Shown in pieces: positions 32,276-41,299 of a stretch of 64,000 nt of DNA. The position numbers and the translations under genes are program-made. The number at the start of each line of letters is the position of its first letter. Within the stretch, counting starts at the first letter, position 1. The notes below the pieces were generated by a model, which did no database searches, was not told the origin of the DNA, and saw only the letters and a list, made by a program, of their open reading frames with translations. Origin of the DNA: an uncultured Prevotellaceae bacterium (GTDB taxonomy: Bacteria; Bacteroidota; Bacteroidia; Bacteroidales; Bacteroidaceae); assembly GCA_902780635.1 (NCBI GenBank), contig CACZGH010000029.1, positions 1-64,000 on the forward strand, written 5' to 3'.

Positions 32276-32417
32276 GTTTGTCCTTGCACAGGCGGATGAG
32301 TTCTTGGGCCTTTTTCAATTGTTCTGTCATGGAGTCGACATCCAGTTGGTCATTTTCCATTTTTCGCACGATAGTCTCTATTTGAGCCACGGCCTCTTCA
32401 TAATTGAATTTCTTCAT
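32220..32417 (-). CDS. xseB: Exodeoxyribonuclease VII small subunit
   Basis: A 65-residue helical protein, [20 protein letters not shown] then [20 protein letters not shown] and [15 protein letters not shown]. This is the XseB signature (F-E-x-A-x-x-x-L/I-E-x-I-V-x-x-x-E, then 'L-E-x-S-x-x-x-Y-x-x-G' region). Several copies bind the large subunit to form exonuclease VII, which degrades single-stranded DNA. The ATG at 32417 is chosen; the frame continues upstream through repeat-like sequence that codes for no family residues. The 3' end overlaps the convergent acetyltransferase gene by 56 bases. It follows xseA after a 65-base gap containing GGTT-rich repeats. Confidence 0.88.
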   Translation of the reverse strand: MKKFNYEEAVAQIETIVRKMENDQLDVDSMTEQLKKAQELIRLCKDKLTKTDEEIQKILGESQSS

Positions 32418-32482
32418 TTTTAAAAGGGTGAAAATTAAAAGGTTGAGGGAGGTAAAGGTTGGGAGGGTAAAAGTTGGGATAG

Positions 32483-33847
32483 TCACTGACTGCTTTCGGC
32501 AGATGTCGGTTGGACGATGGAGTGGATGACGCCTTTGCTCAGGCGGGTTTCGATCACATCGCCAGGGTCGAGCTGAGAGGCATCTCTTACCGCCTTGCCG
32601 TCATGTAAAGTGATACTGTAGCCGCGCTGCAGGAGAAGTTGGGGGTCGAGAGCCTGCGTGCGTTGTGAGAGCATCTCTATGCGGTGCTTCTCCTTGTCCA
32701 TCCGGCGCATGAGCGAGGGTCGCAGAGCCTGATGGAAATTCTCAAGCAGATACCGCTCTTTCGTGATGCGGACAGAGATAGCCGTCGACATCCGCCGAAG
32801 CAGACGTTCAAGACGTGCCTCCTGTGAGGCCTTCACCACAGCAAAAAGCGAAGGTATACGAACCGACAGTTGACCAAGCCGCAACTGCTCATGTTCCATC
32901 CGCGACCGCACCTGCCGTGCGATACGCTGAGCCGCATCGTCGAGGGCCACATCCACACGGTGCAGATGATCCACCAGAAAGGCAGCTGCCGCTGTGGGAG
33001 TCTTCACACGGGTGTGTGAAATCATGTCGAGCACGCTCTCGTCGCGGTCATGACCTATGCCGGTGATGACGGGCAAGGGGAAATTTGCCACATTGCGTGC
33101 CAGCACCAGGGTGTCGAAGCCAGAGAGATCACTGGTGGCCCCACCCCCACGGGCGATCACCACACAGTCGAAATCGTCCACTTGGTCGAAGATGGCGTTC
33201 AGAGCCGCCACAATGCCCTGTTCCACCCCCTCACCCTGCATGACAGATGCGAAGAGAGCGGTGTGAAACTGATAGCCATAAGGATTGTCTGCCAACTGGT
33301 TGCAGAAATCGCCGTAGCCAGCGGCATTAGCACTGGAGATGACCGCTATGCGCTGGCAGAACATCGGCAAAGCCAACTCGCGGTTGGCGTCGAAAACGCC
33401 TTCCTCTTTCAACTGTCTGACGATCTCCCTGCGCTTGGCGGCCATATCGCCGAGAGTGAACGTGGGGTCGATATCCGTCACGATCCAGGAGAAGCCATAG
33501 TTTTCATGAAACTGCGCATAGACCGACAATAGCACCTTCATGCCTTTGGCGGGCAACTGGCCGGTGGCATGCAAAAACCGTGCGCGCACAGTCACCCAAT
33601 GACTTCGCCAGCATTTGGCCGAGGCTTTGGCTACCGGTGTATTGGTATGTTCGTCTTTTTGTATCAGTTCCAAATAGCAGTGGCCACCCATCTCACGCAG
33701 TTCGCTGATCTCAGCTTCCACCCAGTATTCATTGGGCATGCTGGTCTCTATGACCTCCCTCACCATCTGGTTGAGTTCGAACAGGGTGAGGTGACTATTT
33801 TGTTGAAAAGTCGACGAGTTGAAAAGTTGACGAGTTGTTTGCTTCAT
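32483..33847 (-). CDS. xseA: Exodeoxyribonuclease VII large subunit
   Basis: A 454-residue subunit with an N-terminal OB-fold (LTLFELNQMVREVIETSMPN, WVEAEISELR, GGHCYLELIQKD; about 20-115) and the catalytic domain (IAVISSANAAGYGDFCNQLA, CVVIARGGGATSDLSGFD, PLPVITGIGHDRDESVLDMI, SHTRVKTPTAAAAFLV). A coiled-coil region and a C-terminal segment with LQRGYSITLHDGKAV follow. It forms exonuclease VII with XseB. The first 16 or so residues (including TRQLFNSSTFQQN) are encoded by an AGTT octamer array at 33801-33840, so the N-terminus is extended by a repeat relative to the family. The gene overlaps the preceding subtilase gene by four bases. Confidence 0.92.
   Translation of the reverse strand: MKQTTRQLFNSSTFQQNSHLTLFELNQMVREVIETSMPNEYWVEAEISELREMGGHCYLELIQKDEHTNTPVAKASAKCWRSHWVTVRARFLHATGQLPAKGMKVLLSVYAQFHENYGFSWIVTDIDPTFTLGDMAAKRREIVRQLKEEGVFDANRELALPMFCQRIAVISSANAAGYGDFCNQLADNPYGYQFHTALFASVMQGEGVEQGIVAALNAIFDQVDDFDCVVIARGGGATSDLSGFDTLVLARNVANFPLPVITGIGHDRDESVLDMISHTRVKTPTAAAAFLVDHLHRVDVALDDAAQRIARQVRSRMEHEQLRLGQLSVRIPSLFAVVKASQEARLERLLRRMSTAISVRITKERYLLENFHQALRPSLMRRMDKEKHRIEMLSQRTQALDPQLLLQRGYSITLHDGKAVRDASQLDPGDVIETRLSKGVIHSIVQPTSAESSQ
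33801..33840. repeat. 8-bp AGTT-phased repeats inside the xseA 5' end
   Basis: Five octamers in register: TGTTGAAA, AGTCGACG, AGTTGAAA, AGTTGACG and AGTTGTTT. On the minus strand they encode residues 2-16 of XseA. They resemble the arrays at 16118 and 17167. Confidence 0.55.
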
Positions 33848-35271
33848 CTTTCATTTTTATCTTTCATCTTCAACAATTCCACAGCTTTCTCAAAATCGGG
33901 GATGCCATAGCCGAAGACATTGTTGGGGGTGGCGTAGTTATCGGAACTGCGGCGCACCGCCTCCATCACCTGCGTGGCAGTCTTGAGTGGCGCTGACTGC
34001 CAGAGACATGCTACCAAGCCAGAGATGATGGGTGCGGCAAACGACGTGCCCATATCACTGTTGATCATCCCTCTGCCCGACATGACCGAGGCGGGACTGC
34101 CCAGCGCCATGATGTCGGGTTTCACCCGCCCATCCTGAGTGGGTCCCACCGAACTGAACGTGGCATTCTTCTTCGACTTATTGACAGCCCCCACGGCCAG
34201 GATGTCTTTGGCATCGGCGGGGAAATTGATTTTTTTCCAAGTGCCCACACCTTCGTTGCCGGCGCTATTGACCAGCACGATACCTTTGGCCGACAGCATC
34301 GAGGCGGTACGAGAGATGAGCGCATGTTCACCGTCTAGCTCCACATACTGATGGTCAGTAGTCTTGTCATCGAAGTCCTGAAACCCCAGCGAACTGCTGA
34401 TGATGTCGACGCCCAGCGAGTCGGCAAACTCAGCGGCGAAGGTCCAGTAGTCCTCCTCAGCCAGACTTTCTGTCTGGACATCTTCTGTGCGCATCAGCCA
34501 GAACTCAGCATCAGGAGCAGTGCCTATATACGTGCCAGGCATATTGAGCGCCATGGCTGAGAGCACTTTGGTGCCATGGTCGGCCTCCTTGTAGATGTCA
34601 GTCGACGGGAAAGACAAGAAATCTCGTGTGCCAACGATCTTGACGTTTTTCATCGCCGGGATGCGGTCCACATTCATAAATCCACCGTCAAAGACGGCGA
34701 TGGTCATCCCTTTGCCTCGACATCCCATCTGATGAAGCGAGCGCCCCTTCACCAGGTCGATGTTGGCACCAGCGAAGCCATATTCATCCTCGGGCGCCGT
34801 CTCCCATTTGTTGAGTTCTTTGTGAAAAAGTGTACGCACGGTGGGCTTCACTGAGTCGGGCGAGGTCCACACTTTGATGACTTCCTTGACAAAAGGCAGT
34901 GAACGCAAGGCTTTGACATCCTTGGCGTCGCGCACCTTGACCAAGAGCGTGTTGTTCCATTTGCTCTGCCCTATCAACGTCACTTTGTCTGAGATGACAC
35001 GTTGGATATAGTGTGGATTGACGGGCAGGTCGGTGGAGTCGATGGCTAGCCGCTGACGACGGCGTCGCTCGATGGACTTGGATGAGAGGAACTCCTCCGC
35101 ACGGTCAAGACGGTAGGGTGTGCCATTTTTGTCAGAGAGTTGCACACGATACAGAAAACATTTCCCACCGGGAAACTTCTTCTGCCGCTCGTCATCCTGT
35201 ATGCCGTCAGCAGCTATCAGCCGCGTCACGGCTGTCAGGCATAAAAAGAATAAGAAAAGTCTTCTCATCAT
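33844..35271 (-). CDS. S8 family (subtilisin-like) secreted protease
   Basis: A 475-residue exported serine protease. After the signal peptide (LFLFFLCLTAVTRLIAADG) a propeptide-like region runs to about residue 150. The catalytic triad is visible: Asp in TIAVFDGGFMNV (about 192), His in EADHGTKVLSAMAL (about 229) and Ser in DMGTSFAAPIISGL (about 409). The oxyanion Asn is in IVLVNSAGNEG. It ends at KDKNER with no sorting tail, so it is probably periplasmic or surface-released. The ATG at 35271 is used; an in-frame TTG lies two codons upstream. It lies three bases after the membrane protein gene and overlaps xseA by four bases, making one operon. Confidence 0.88.
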   Translation of the reverse strand: MMRRLFLFFLCLTAVTRLIAADGIQDDERQKKFPGGKCFLYRVQLSDKNGTPYRLDRAEEFLSSKSIERRRRQRLAIDSTDLPVNPHYIQRVISDKVTLIGQSKWNNTLLVKVRDAKDVKALRSLPFVKEVIKVWTSPDSVKPTVRTLFHKELNKWETAPEDEYGFAGANIDLVKGRSLHQMGCRGKGMTIAVFDGGFMNVDRIPAMKNVKIVGTRDFLSFPSTDIYKEADHGTKVLSAMALNMPGTYIGTAPDAEFWLMRTEDVQTESLAEEDYWTFAAEFADSLGVDIISSSLGFQDFDDKTTDHQYVELDGEHALISRTASMLSAKGIVLVNSAGNEGVGTWKKINFPADAKDILAVGAVNKSKKNATFSSVGPTQDGRVKPDIMALGSPASVMSGRGMINSDMGTSFAAPIISGLVACLWQSAPLKTATQVMEAVRRSSDNYATPNNVFGYGIPDFEKAVELLKMKDKNER

Positions 35272-35273
35272 GG

Positions 35274-36038
35274 TCAAGGCTGTGGATTGTTCACCCTCGG
35301 ACAGTGCGAGTGGATATAGTCGTAGACGAAGTCGAAATCCTCGTCGCAGACATAGACTTGGTTTCTGCCGAAGCGTTCATTCACACGGATGGTGTTGAAC
35401 CGGCGGAGAGGTTTCACCTTACGCACGAAGGAGAAGTCGCTCGACATTGTGGTGCGGCTGGAGGCTAACATGCCAGCCCCCACCACGCCGGGACGCCGGG
35501 CAAAGGCTCCCACCAGCACGGTGAGACAGCCGATGCGCTCGGCGGTCTTCTTGGCCTGTGGACCCTGTCGGTGCTCCACGCCTTTCTCATCCATAATAAA
35601 ATGCACAGGGTATTCCCATCCCGAAACGGCCGCATAGAGCAGATATCCGAGTATACCGAGCACAGCGAAGATACCCACCATGACGCCTGTGAGCTGTAAG
35701 GAGAAGGTCAACGTCTCAAGGTTGAGCCCCTCTGAGCAGGCACCTATCAAGAACATGATGACGGCAAAGATGCCAAGGGTGACGCCCAAGGCCCAATAGA
35801 CCTCGATGAGTATCATCGGGTTTTTCATCATGTGGAAGTCGTACATCCAGTGGTATTTGCCGTCCTCATAGAGCCGCACCCGGTAGTCGGGCTTGATACG
35901 CGGCTTGCGAGGCTTCTTCGGTTTCTTCTTTTTCGTCTCTGCCTGCTGGCTTTCGGCTGGGGACTCTGCTGGCAGACTCTCCTCTGCCGGTGCAGGAAGA
36001 TGGGGCTTGTTAAGTGGAGTTTGATTCTCTTCTGACAT
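35274..36038 (-). CDS. Two-helix membrane protein, 254 aa
   Basis: The first 50 residues are rich in Pro, Glu, Ala and Lys (ending KKKPKKPRKPRIKPDYRVRL), so the N-terminus is cytoplasmic. Two transmembrane helices follow (ILIEVYWALGVTLGIFAVIM and LQLTGVMVGIFAVLGILGYL). The soluble C-terminal domain (about 140-254) contains YPVHFIMDEKGVEHRQG and IRVNERFGRNQVYVCDEDFD, a strand-rich pattern like a PH-type or YcxB fold. No family name can be given. It is the first gene of the operon that continues with the subtilase, xseA and xseB, with only a two-base gap to the next gene. Confidence 0.75.
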   Translation of the reverse strand: MSEENQTPLNKPHLPAPAEESLPAESPAESQQAETKKKKPKKPRKPRIKPDYRVRLYEDGKYHWMYDFHMMKNPMILIEVYWALGVTLGIFAVIMFLIGACSEGLNLETLTFSLQLTGVMVGIFAVLGILGYLLYAAVSGWEYPVHFIMDEKGVEHRQGPQAKKTAERIGCLTVLVGAFARRPGVVGAGMLASSRTTMSSDFSFVRKVKPLRRFNTIRVNERFGRNQVYVCDEDFDFVYDYIHSHCPRVNNPQP

Positions 36039-36064
36039 AGTATTTCTCTCTTCAAGTCAATCAA

Positions 36065-37852
36065 TTACTTGGTGCGATACCATTCTTGCAACACGTAGAA
36101 GGCCTTTTTCTTCTCGCCACGGTCGGAAAAGACTCCTTTCCTATTGTAATAGTCCTGGATGCCGTTGAGCACACGCCGTGGCGAACGGAAGTCTTTGAGT
36201 ATCCAGGGTGAGAGGCCTGCCAGACCATCGATTTTGTCGAGCATGGCCAGGTTCTCCCGGTAAAGGTTCTCCTGAAACTCCTCCGTCCAACGCTGGTTTT
36301 TGTCTCCATGGAGTCCGTATTTGGCGCCACCGCCCATCTCACTTACGATGACAGGTTTATCGTAAGGGATCTCCCACTCCATCTTCGAGGCATCGTTGAC
36401 ATCGCGGTACCAGCCGATATACTGGTTGAAACTCACCACGTCGACATACTCGCTCATATTGTCTTGCAGACGGTTTTTGTAATTGCTGGCCGAGGTCACC
36501 TCCATAGCCATGGAGATGAGACGAGTGGAGTCGAGACTGCGGGCATGGCGTGCCAGACGACTAAGGAACTCGTCACGCTGGGCGCTATGAGGTGTTTCGT
36601 TGGCAATGGACCAGATGATGACGTTGGCGCGGTTTTGGTCGCGGCTGATCATGTCGGTGAGCTGACGCTCCGCATTGGCATAAGTGCCGGCGTCGGTCCA
36701 GGCAATGGTCCAGTAGACAGGTATCTCCGACCATACCATGATGCCCATACGCTCAGCCTCACGCACCGCATATTCATTATGTGGATAGTGTGCCAGACGC
36801 ACATAGTTGCAACCCAGTTCCTTGGCCCAGGAGAGCAGGGTGTGGGCATCGGCGGTGGAGTTGGCGCGTCCGCCGCCATTGGCTTTTTCCTCATGGATGG
36901 AGATGCCTTTGAGGAAGATGGGCTTGCCGTTGAGCAACAACTGCTTGCCACGGGCCTCGATGGTGCGGAAACCCACCTCGTCGCGCAAGGTCTCTGTGCC
37001 ACGCTGTATCTCCACCTGATAGAGTTTGGGATTCTCGGGCGACCAGAGCTGCGGTTTGGCTTTCATAAAGATGGTGGCGGTGCCGTCGGCTCCAGTGGTG
37101 ACCGTCTTCTTCAGCTTCAGTTCGGGGATGTTAAGCGTCACCTGCTGCCCGGCTTCCGGACGGTTGAGACGCACGCTGAAACTCAGCCGACGTCCTTCCA
37201 GACTTTCCAGTTGCAAGCGGTAGTTTTCGATATACACTGGCTCCACATCGACGAGCAACACATCGCGAGTGATGCCACCATAGTTCCACCAGTCGAAGAT
37301 CAGGGTAGGCACATTCTCTGCCCGCCGTTTGTTGTCCACCTTGAGGATGACGAAGTTTTCGCCCTCACGCAGCAGGTCGGTCACATCATAGTTGAAAGGT
37401 GTGAAGCCGCCCACATGGTGGCCAGCCAACTTGCCGTTGACATAGACATGAGCCTCGTAGTTGACGGCTCCGAAATAGAGCAGTGTGCGATGGTCGCCGT
37501 TGCGATGCCACTCGAAGGAGCGTTTGTACCACACCGTGCCTTCATAGAAGAAAAGCCGGTCGTCCTGGGTATTCCAGTCGCCAGGCACTTGCATGGTGGG
37601 GGCTTTGTCGAAGTCGTACTCGATGAGGTCTTCAGGACGCTGGGGCTTGGCGTTGACGAAAAATCCCCATCTTGTGGGATTCATACGATAGTCGTAGTAG
37701 CCCTCTTCCTGCACATCTACGATATAGTTCCACGCACCATTGAGCGACGTGATCTGACGGGCCATCACGTTGGCCACCTGCGGCACTTCTGCCGCACGCA
37801 CAACCCCGGCGACCAGGCATCCGAGGAGGCACAATAAAACCTGTTTTTTCAT
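36065..37852 (-). CDS. Glycoside hydrolase family 2 enzyme
   Basis: A secreted GH2 enzyme (beta-glucuronidase/beta-galactosidase type) of about 595 residues. The signal peptide is KQVLLCLLGCLVAGVVRAAE. It has the three family domains: the sugar-binding jelly roll (SLNGAWNY, VPGDWNTQDDRLFFYEGTVW), an Ig-like domain at about 190-285, and a TIM barrel with YVRLAHYPHNEYAVREAERM. The acid/base Glu is in IIWSIANETPH (about 420) and the nucleophile Glu in PVIVSEMGGGA (about 503). The -7 element TATATTTG (37872-37879) places the start of transcription about 37866, so the ATG at 37852 fits better than the one at 37864. It lacks C-terminal extension domains. Confidence 0.9.
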   Translation of the reverse strand: MKKQVLLCLLGCLVAGVVRAAEVPQVANVMARQITSLNGAWNYIVDVQEEGYYDYRMNPTRWGFFVNAKPQRPEDLIEYDFDKAPTMQVPGDWNTQDDRLFFYEGTVWYKRSFEWHRNGDHRTLLYFGAVNYEAHVYVNGKLAGHHVGGFTPFNYDVTDLLREGENFVILKVDNKRRAENVPTLIFDWWNYGGITRDVLLVDVEPVYIENYRLQLESLEGRRLSFSVRLNRPEAGQQVTLNIPELKLKKTVTTGADGTATIFMKAKPQLWSPENPKLYQVEIQRGTETLRDEVGFRTIEARGKQLLLNGKPIFLKGISIHEEKANGGGRANSTADAHTLLSWAKELGCNYVRLAHYPHNEYAVREAERMGIMVWSEIPVYWTIAWTDAGTYANAERQLTDMISRDQNRANVIIWSIANETPHSAQRDEFLSRLARHARSLDSTRLISMAMEVTSASNYKNRLQDNMSEYVDVVSFNQYIGWYRDVNDASKMEWEIPYDKPVIVSEMGGGAKYGLHGDKNQRWTEEFQENLYRENLAMLDKIDGLAGLSPWILKDFRSPRRVLNGIQDYYNRKGVFSDRGEKKKAFYVLQEWYRTK

Positions 37853-37916
37853 ATATTTGTCCATTTGAATGCAAATATATAAAAAAACTCTCTATTTAGA
37901 AAATAAGGAACAAAAA

Positions 37917-38047
37917 AGTTGAGGAGTTCTCCTTCACTCCTCAACTTCTTTTACTTCTCAACTCCTGAACTTCTGAACTCCTTCACTTCTCAACTCCTGA
38001 ACTTCTGAACTCCTCAACTCCTCAACTCCTCAACTCCTCAACTCCTA
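37917..38047. repeat. Long 8-bp AACT-phased repeat array
   Basis: About fifteen octamers of the form [CT][CT]T[CG]AACT in near-perfect register, including four CCTCAACT in succession at the right end. It fills the gap between the GH2 promoter region and the stop of the lipoprotein gene at 38051. It is the longest array of the family in this window. Confidence 0.7.
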
Positions 38048-38050
38048 ATG

Positions 38051-38494
38051 TCACTTCACCCTGGTCAGACGGATGGTGACATTGTAATCGCCCTCACCTG
38101 GAAAAGAATAGGTGCCTTTCAACTCAATCTGGTCACGAGTGTAACCATCTTGCACATAATATTGCTGAGTAAAACTTTGTCCGTTCTCTGTGTAGACCAT
38201 AGAGATGGTCTTGTCTCTCAGCGACCATTCTCCCTTCTCTCCATCTGAATTGACGAAAGTGCCGTTGGCATTGAAGGTGACGCTACCATCCATCTCAAAC
38301 TCCAGCCTCGACGAAGGTGCCGGGGTGAGGCTGATGATGGTTCCCTTCCAGGTTCCAACAAGGTTGACAGCCTCAACAAAGTCTTCCACTTCATCGTCGC
38401 TACAAGAGGTAAGCACGGTGGTGGAGCCGCAAGTCAAGATAGCGGCAAACATCCAATAGAAAATACTTCTCAGTAAAGTTGATTTTTTCATCAT
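38051..38494 (-). CDS. Lipocalin-like lipoprotein
   Basis: A lipoprotein of about 147 residues. The signal peptide runs through LRSIFYWMFAAILTCGSTTV to the lipobox LTSCSDDE, which also looks like a Bacteroidetes surface-export signal (acidic residues after Cys). The mature part has LVGTWKGTIISLTPAPSSRL, FNANGTFVNSDGEKGEWSLR, SMVYTENGQSFTQQYYVQDG and a final YNVTIRLTRVK, the strand pattern of lipocalin-like domains that Bacteroidales use for small ligands. The start is one of two consecutive ATG codons (38494 or 38491). TAACTTTG (38536-38543) is the likely -7 element. A longer frame opening at 38653 lies upstream of that promoter and is rejected. Confidence 0.8.
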   Translation of the reverse strand: MMKKSTLLRSIFYWMFAAILTCGSTTVLTSCSDDEVEDFVEAVNLVGTWKGTIISLTPAPSSRLEFEMDGSVTFNANGTFVNSDGEKGEWSLRDKTISMVYTENGQSFTQQYYVQDGYTRDQIELKGTYSFPGEGDYNVTIRLTRVK

Positions 38495-38763
38495 TGTTTT
38501 TTTTGTTATTAGTTCTTTATGATGTAAATAGGCTGCAAAGTTATAAAGATTTTTTCCGTTTATATATGGACTATTCCATTTTTTCTTCACTATTTTGCGA
38601 AAACATCCCCCTTGTCTCCTTTTTACTAACAGACGCCGGGGGAATAAGCCCATGCCTCTTCAACATATTCGTCAATCCCTAAAAATGGATTTTGAATAAA
38701 ATCCTCCAATCAGGCATGATATTCAAAAAAAAATAGTAACTTTGCTTTTTCAAAACATGACAC

Positions 38764-40131
38764 ATGGACAACAAAAAGGCCACATTAGAACTCGGCACTA
38801 AACCTGTGGGCCGTCTGCTGCTGCAATACGCACTGCCAGCCATCGTCGCCATGACGGCCTCTTCGCTCTACAACATGGTCGACAGCATCTTCATCGGCCA
38901 GGGTGTGGGTGCCATGGCCATCTCCGGTCTGGCCATCACCTTCCCCTTCATGAACCTCTCTGCAGCCTTCGGAGCCTGCATCGGCATTGGCTCCGCCACC
39001 AGCATCTCCGTCAGGCTCGGACAGAAAGACTACACGTCGGCCAAAGAGATTTTCGGCAACAACATCTGCCTCAACATCATCGTCGGCATCCTCTTCGCCA
39101 CCGTCGCCCTTATCTTCCTCGACCCCATCCTCATTTTCTTCGGTGCCAGCGAGCAAACCCTGCCCTATGCCCGGGAGTACATGCAGGTCATCCTCGTGGG
39201 CAATATGTTCACCCACCTCTACTTCGGGCTCAATGCCATCCTGCGCTCCGCCAGCAAACCACGGCAGGCCATGTATGCCACCATCTTCACCGTGGTACTC
39301 AACACCATCCTCGACCCCATCTTCATCTATGGTCTGCACCTCGGCATCCGTGGCGCCGCCATCGCCACCATCCTCTCGCAGATCACCGCCCTCTGCTGGC
39401 AGTGCCGGTTGTTCAGCAACCCCAACGACATCCTCCACTTCGAGCGCGGTATCTACCGACTCAAGGCCGTGCATGTGAAAAACATTCTCGGCATCGGCAT
39501 GTCGCCTTTTATGATGCAGACCGCCTCGTGCCTCATCGTTATCTTCTTTAACAAAAGTCTTGTACACTACGGCGGCGACCTCTCTGTAGGCGCCTACGGC
39601 ATCGTCCACCGCATCTCTTTCCTTTTCCTCATGGTCATCTTTGGCCTCAACCAGGGCATGCAGCCCATCGCCGGCTACAACTATGGCGCCATGCACTTCG
39701 ACCGCCTCATGCAGGTGCTCAAATACGCCATCATCGCCGCCACCGTGGTCTCCACACTGGGTTTTGTTGTCAGTGAGGCACTCCCCTATTACTGCGCACG
39801 CGTTTTCACCACCGACCAACAACTGATCAGTATAGCAGAGCGAGGACTGCGCGTGGCCAACATCACACTGCCCATCGTGGGCTACCAAATCGTGGTCACT
39901 AACTTCTTCCAGAGTATCGGCAAGGCAAAAGTGAGCATCTTCCTCTCCCTCTCACGGCAACTCATCTTCCTGCTGCCACTGCTCCTCATCCTGCCCTCCT
40001 TCTTCGGGATCGACGGGGTGTGGGCCTCACTGCCCGCATCTGATCTTCTGGCCGCCGTCGTGGCCTTCCTCATCATGAGAAAATACATGAAAGAATTTAA
40101 CATGCTACACCAACAACAACAAAATGGCTGA
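38764..40131 (+). CDS. MATE family efflux transporter
   Basis: A 455-residue exporter with 12 predicted transmembrane helices of the MATE family, which expels cationic drugs or toxins in exchange for Na+ or H+. The family pattern is visible in QYALPAIVAMTASSLYNMVD, SIFIGQGVGAMAISGLAITF, SVRLGQKDYTSAKEIFGN and, in the second half, GLNQGMQPIAGYNYGAMHFD. The ATG is preceded by a -7 element TAACTTTG (38737-38744). It is the first gene of a seven-gene plus-strand run and overlaps the following kinase gene by eight bases. The neighbours do not reveal the substrate. Confidence 0.9.
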   Translation: MDNKKATLELGTKPVGRLLLQYALPAIVAMTASSLYNMVDSIFIGQGVGAMAISGLAITFPFMNLSAAFGACIGIGSATSISVRLGQKDYTSAKEIFGNNICLNIIVGILFATVALIFLDPILIFFGASEQTLPYAREYMQVILVGNMFTHLYFGLNAILRSASKPRQAMYATIFTVVLNTILDPIFIYGLHLGIRGAAIATILSQITALCWQCRLFSNPNDILHFERGIYRLKAVHVKNILGIGMSPFMMQTASCLIVIFFNKSLVHYGGDLSVGAYGIVHRISFLFLMVIFGLNQGMQPIAGYNYGAMHFDRLMQVLKYAIIAATVVSTLGFVVSEALPYYCARVFTTDQQLISIAERGLRVANITLPIVGYQIVVTNFFQSIGKAKVSIFLSLSRQLIFLLPLLLILPSFFGIDGVWASLPASDLLAAVVAFLIMRKYMKEFNMLHQQQQNG

Positions 40132-40756
40132 CAACAATATCATCATCAATGTAGGCCGGCAACTCGGCAGCGGCGGGCGCATCATCGCACAAAAACTCGC
40201 CGACCGCTTCGGATGTAAGTTCTATGACAAGGAGATTCTCAACCTTGCCGCCAAAGAGAGCGGATTCAGTGAGAAATTCTTCGAGCAGAACGATGAGAGC
40301 AAACACTTCTTCAAGGCGCTCTTCCACCTGCACGCACAACATGTGGGCGACAACAATTTCTACCCCAACCGTTTCTCACAGGAAAGCCTCTTCCAGTTTC
40401 AGGCCGACGCCATCCGCAAGGCGGCACAAGCGGGCAACTGCGTCTTTGTAGGCCGATGTGCTGACTATATCCTGCGCGACTTCACGCGCGTGGCCAACAT
40501 CTTCATCACCGCCAACCTCGACGAGCGCATCGGCCGTGTGGCAGAGCGACACCAGTGCGACCGCGACACCGCCCTCAAAATCCTCAACCACAAAGAGTCA
40601 TCACGCTCCTCCTTCTACAATTACTACACTGGCAAGAAATGGGGCTTCAGCGACGGCTATGACCTCTGTGTCAACACCTCCATCCTCGGTATCGACGCCA
40701 CCGAGCAGCTCATCGCCGAGTTCATCAGGAAGAAACTGAAGATCGAAGAAAGATGA
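40124..40756 (+). CDS. Cytidylate kinase-like protein
   Basis: A 210-residue protein of the cytidylate kinase-like (Cytidylate_kin2) family. The P-loop variant NVGRQLGSGGRIIAQKLADR is at residues 10-29, followed by FGCKFYDKEILNLAAKESGF. AGNCVFVGRCADYILRDF carries the conserved R-x-x-D-Y, and RIGRVAERHQCDRDTALKIL is the lid region. The substrate is not established for this family. It overlaps the MATE gene by eight bases and the phosphodiesterase gene by four, so translation is probably coupled. Confidence 0.85.
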   Translation: MADNNIIINVGRQLGSGGRIIAQKLADRFGCKFYDKEILNLAAKESGFSEKFFEQNDESKHFFKALFHLHAQHVGDNNFYPNRFSQESLFQFQADAIRKAAQAGNCVFVGRCADYILRDFTRVANIFITANLDERIGRVAERHQCDRDTALKILNHKESSRSSFYNYYTGKKWGFSDGYDLCVNTSILGIDATEQLIAEFIRKKLKIEER

Positions 40757-41262
40757 AAAAAATAGGCATCATCAGCGACACGCATTCCTATTGGGATGAC
40801 CGCTACCTCAAATACTTCGACTGCTGCGACGAGATCTGGCACGCTGGAGACATCTGCTCCACACAGCTGGCAGAGCGACTGAACGACTTCCGCCCACTAC
40901 GCGCCGTCTGCGGCAACTGCGACGGCGGCGACCTGCGCCTCCTCTATCCCGAAGTGCTCAGATGGCGCTGCGAAGAAGTGGACGTACTGATGAAACACAT
41001 CGGTGGCTATCCTGGGCGTTACGACCCCAGCATCCGCCGACAACTCATGGAGCGGCCACCACAGCTTTTCATCAGCGGCCACTCTCATATCCTGCGCATC
41101 AAATACGACGACACCTTAGGCCTGCTGCATATCAACCCAGGCGCCGCAGGTCTGCAGGGGTGGCACCAGGAGAGAACTTTGGTAAGATTGACCATCGAAG
41201 GCAATAAATTCACCGATTGTGAAGTTATTACAATAGAACGTACCGACAAAATCATACGGTAG
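40753..41262 (+). CDS. YfcE/MJ0936-type metallophosphoesterase
   Basis: A 169-residue cytoplasmic calcineurin-like phosphodiesterase. The five metal motifs are in order: GIISDTHSYW (D-x-H), IWHAGDICS (G-D), AVCGNCDGG (G-N-x-D, with Cys in place of the usual His), ISGHSHIL (G-H-S-H) and LLHINPGAAG. The family hydrolyses phosphodiesters such as bis-p-nitrophenyl phosphate or cyclic nucleotides; the natural substrate is uncertain. The start codon overlaps the stop of the kinase gene by four bases. Confidence 0.88.
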   Translation: MKKIGIISDTHSYWDDRYLKYFDCCDEIWHAGDICSTQLAERLNDFRPLRAVCGNCDGGDLRLLYPEVLRWRCEEVDVLMKHIGGYPGRYDPSIRRQLMERPPQLFISGHSHILRIKYDDTLGLLHINPGAAGLQGWHQERTLVRLTIEGNKFTDCEVITIERTDKIIR

Positions 41263-41299
41263 GTCATCAAACATCTTTTAATGTACACATTCATAAGTC

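Noticed and set aside
36308-37837. A 509-codon open frame on the plus strand
   Set aside because: It is antisense to the GH2 gene, whose catalytic motifs are intact. The translation has no recognisable domain.
38785-39888. A 367-codon open frame on the minus strand
   Set aside because: It is antisense to the MATE gene and shows the Asp/Gly/Val/His-rich composition of a reversed membrane protein gene.
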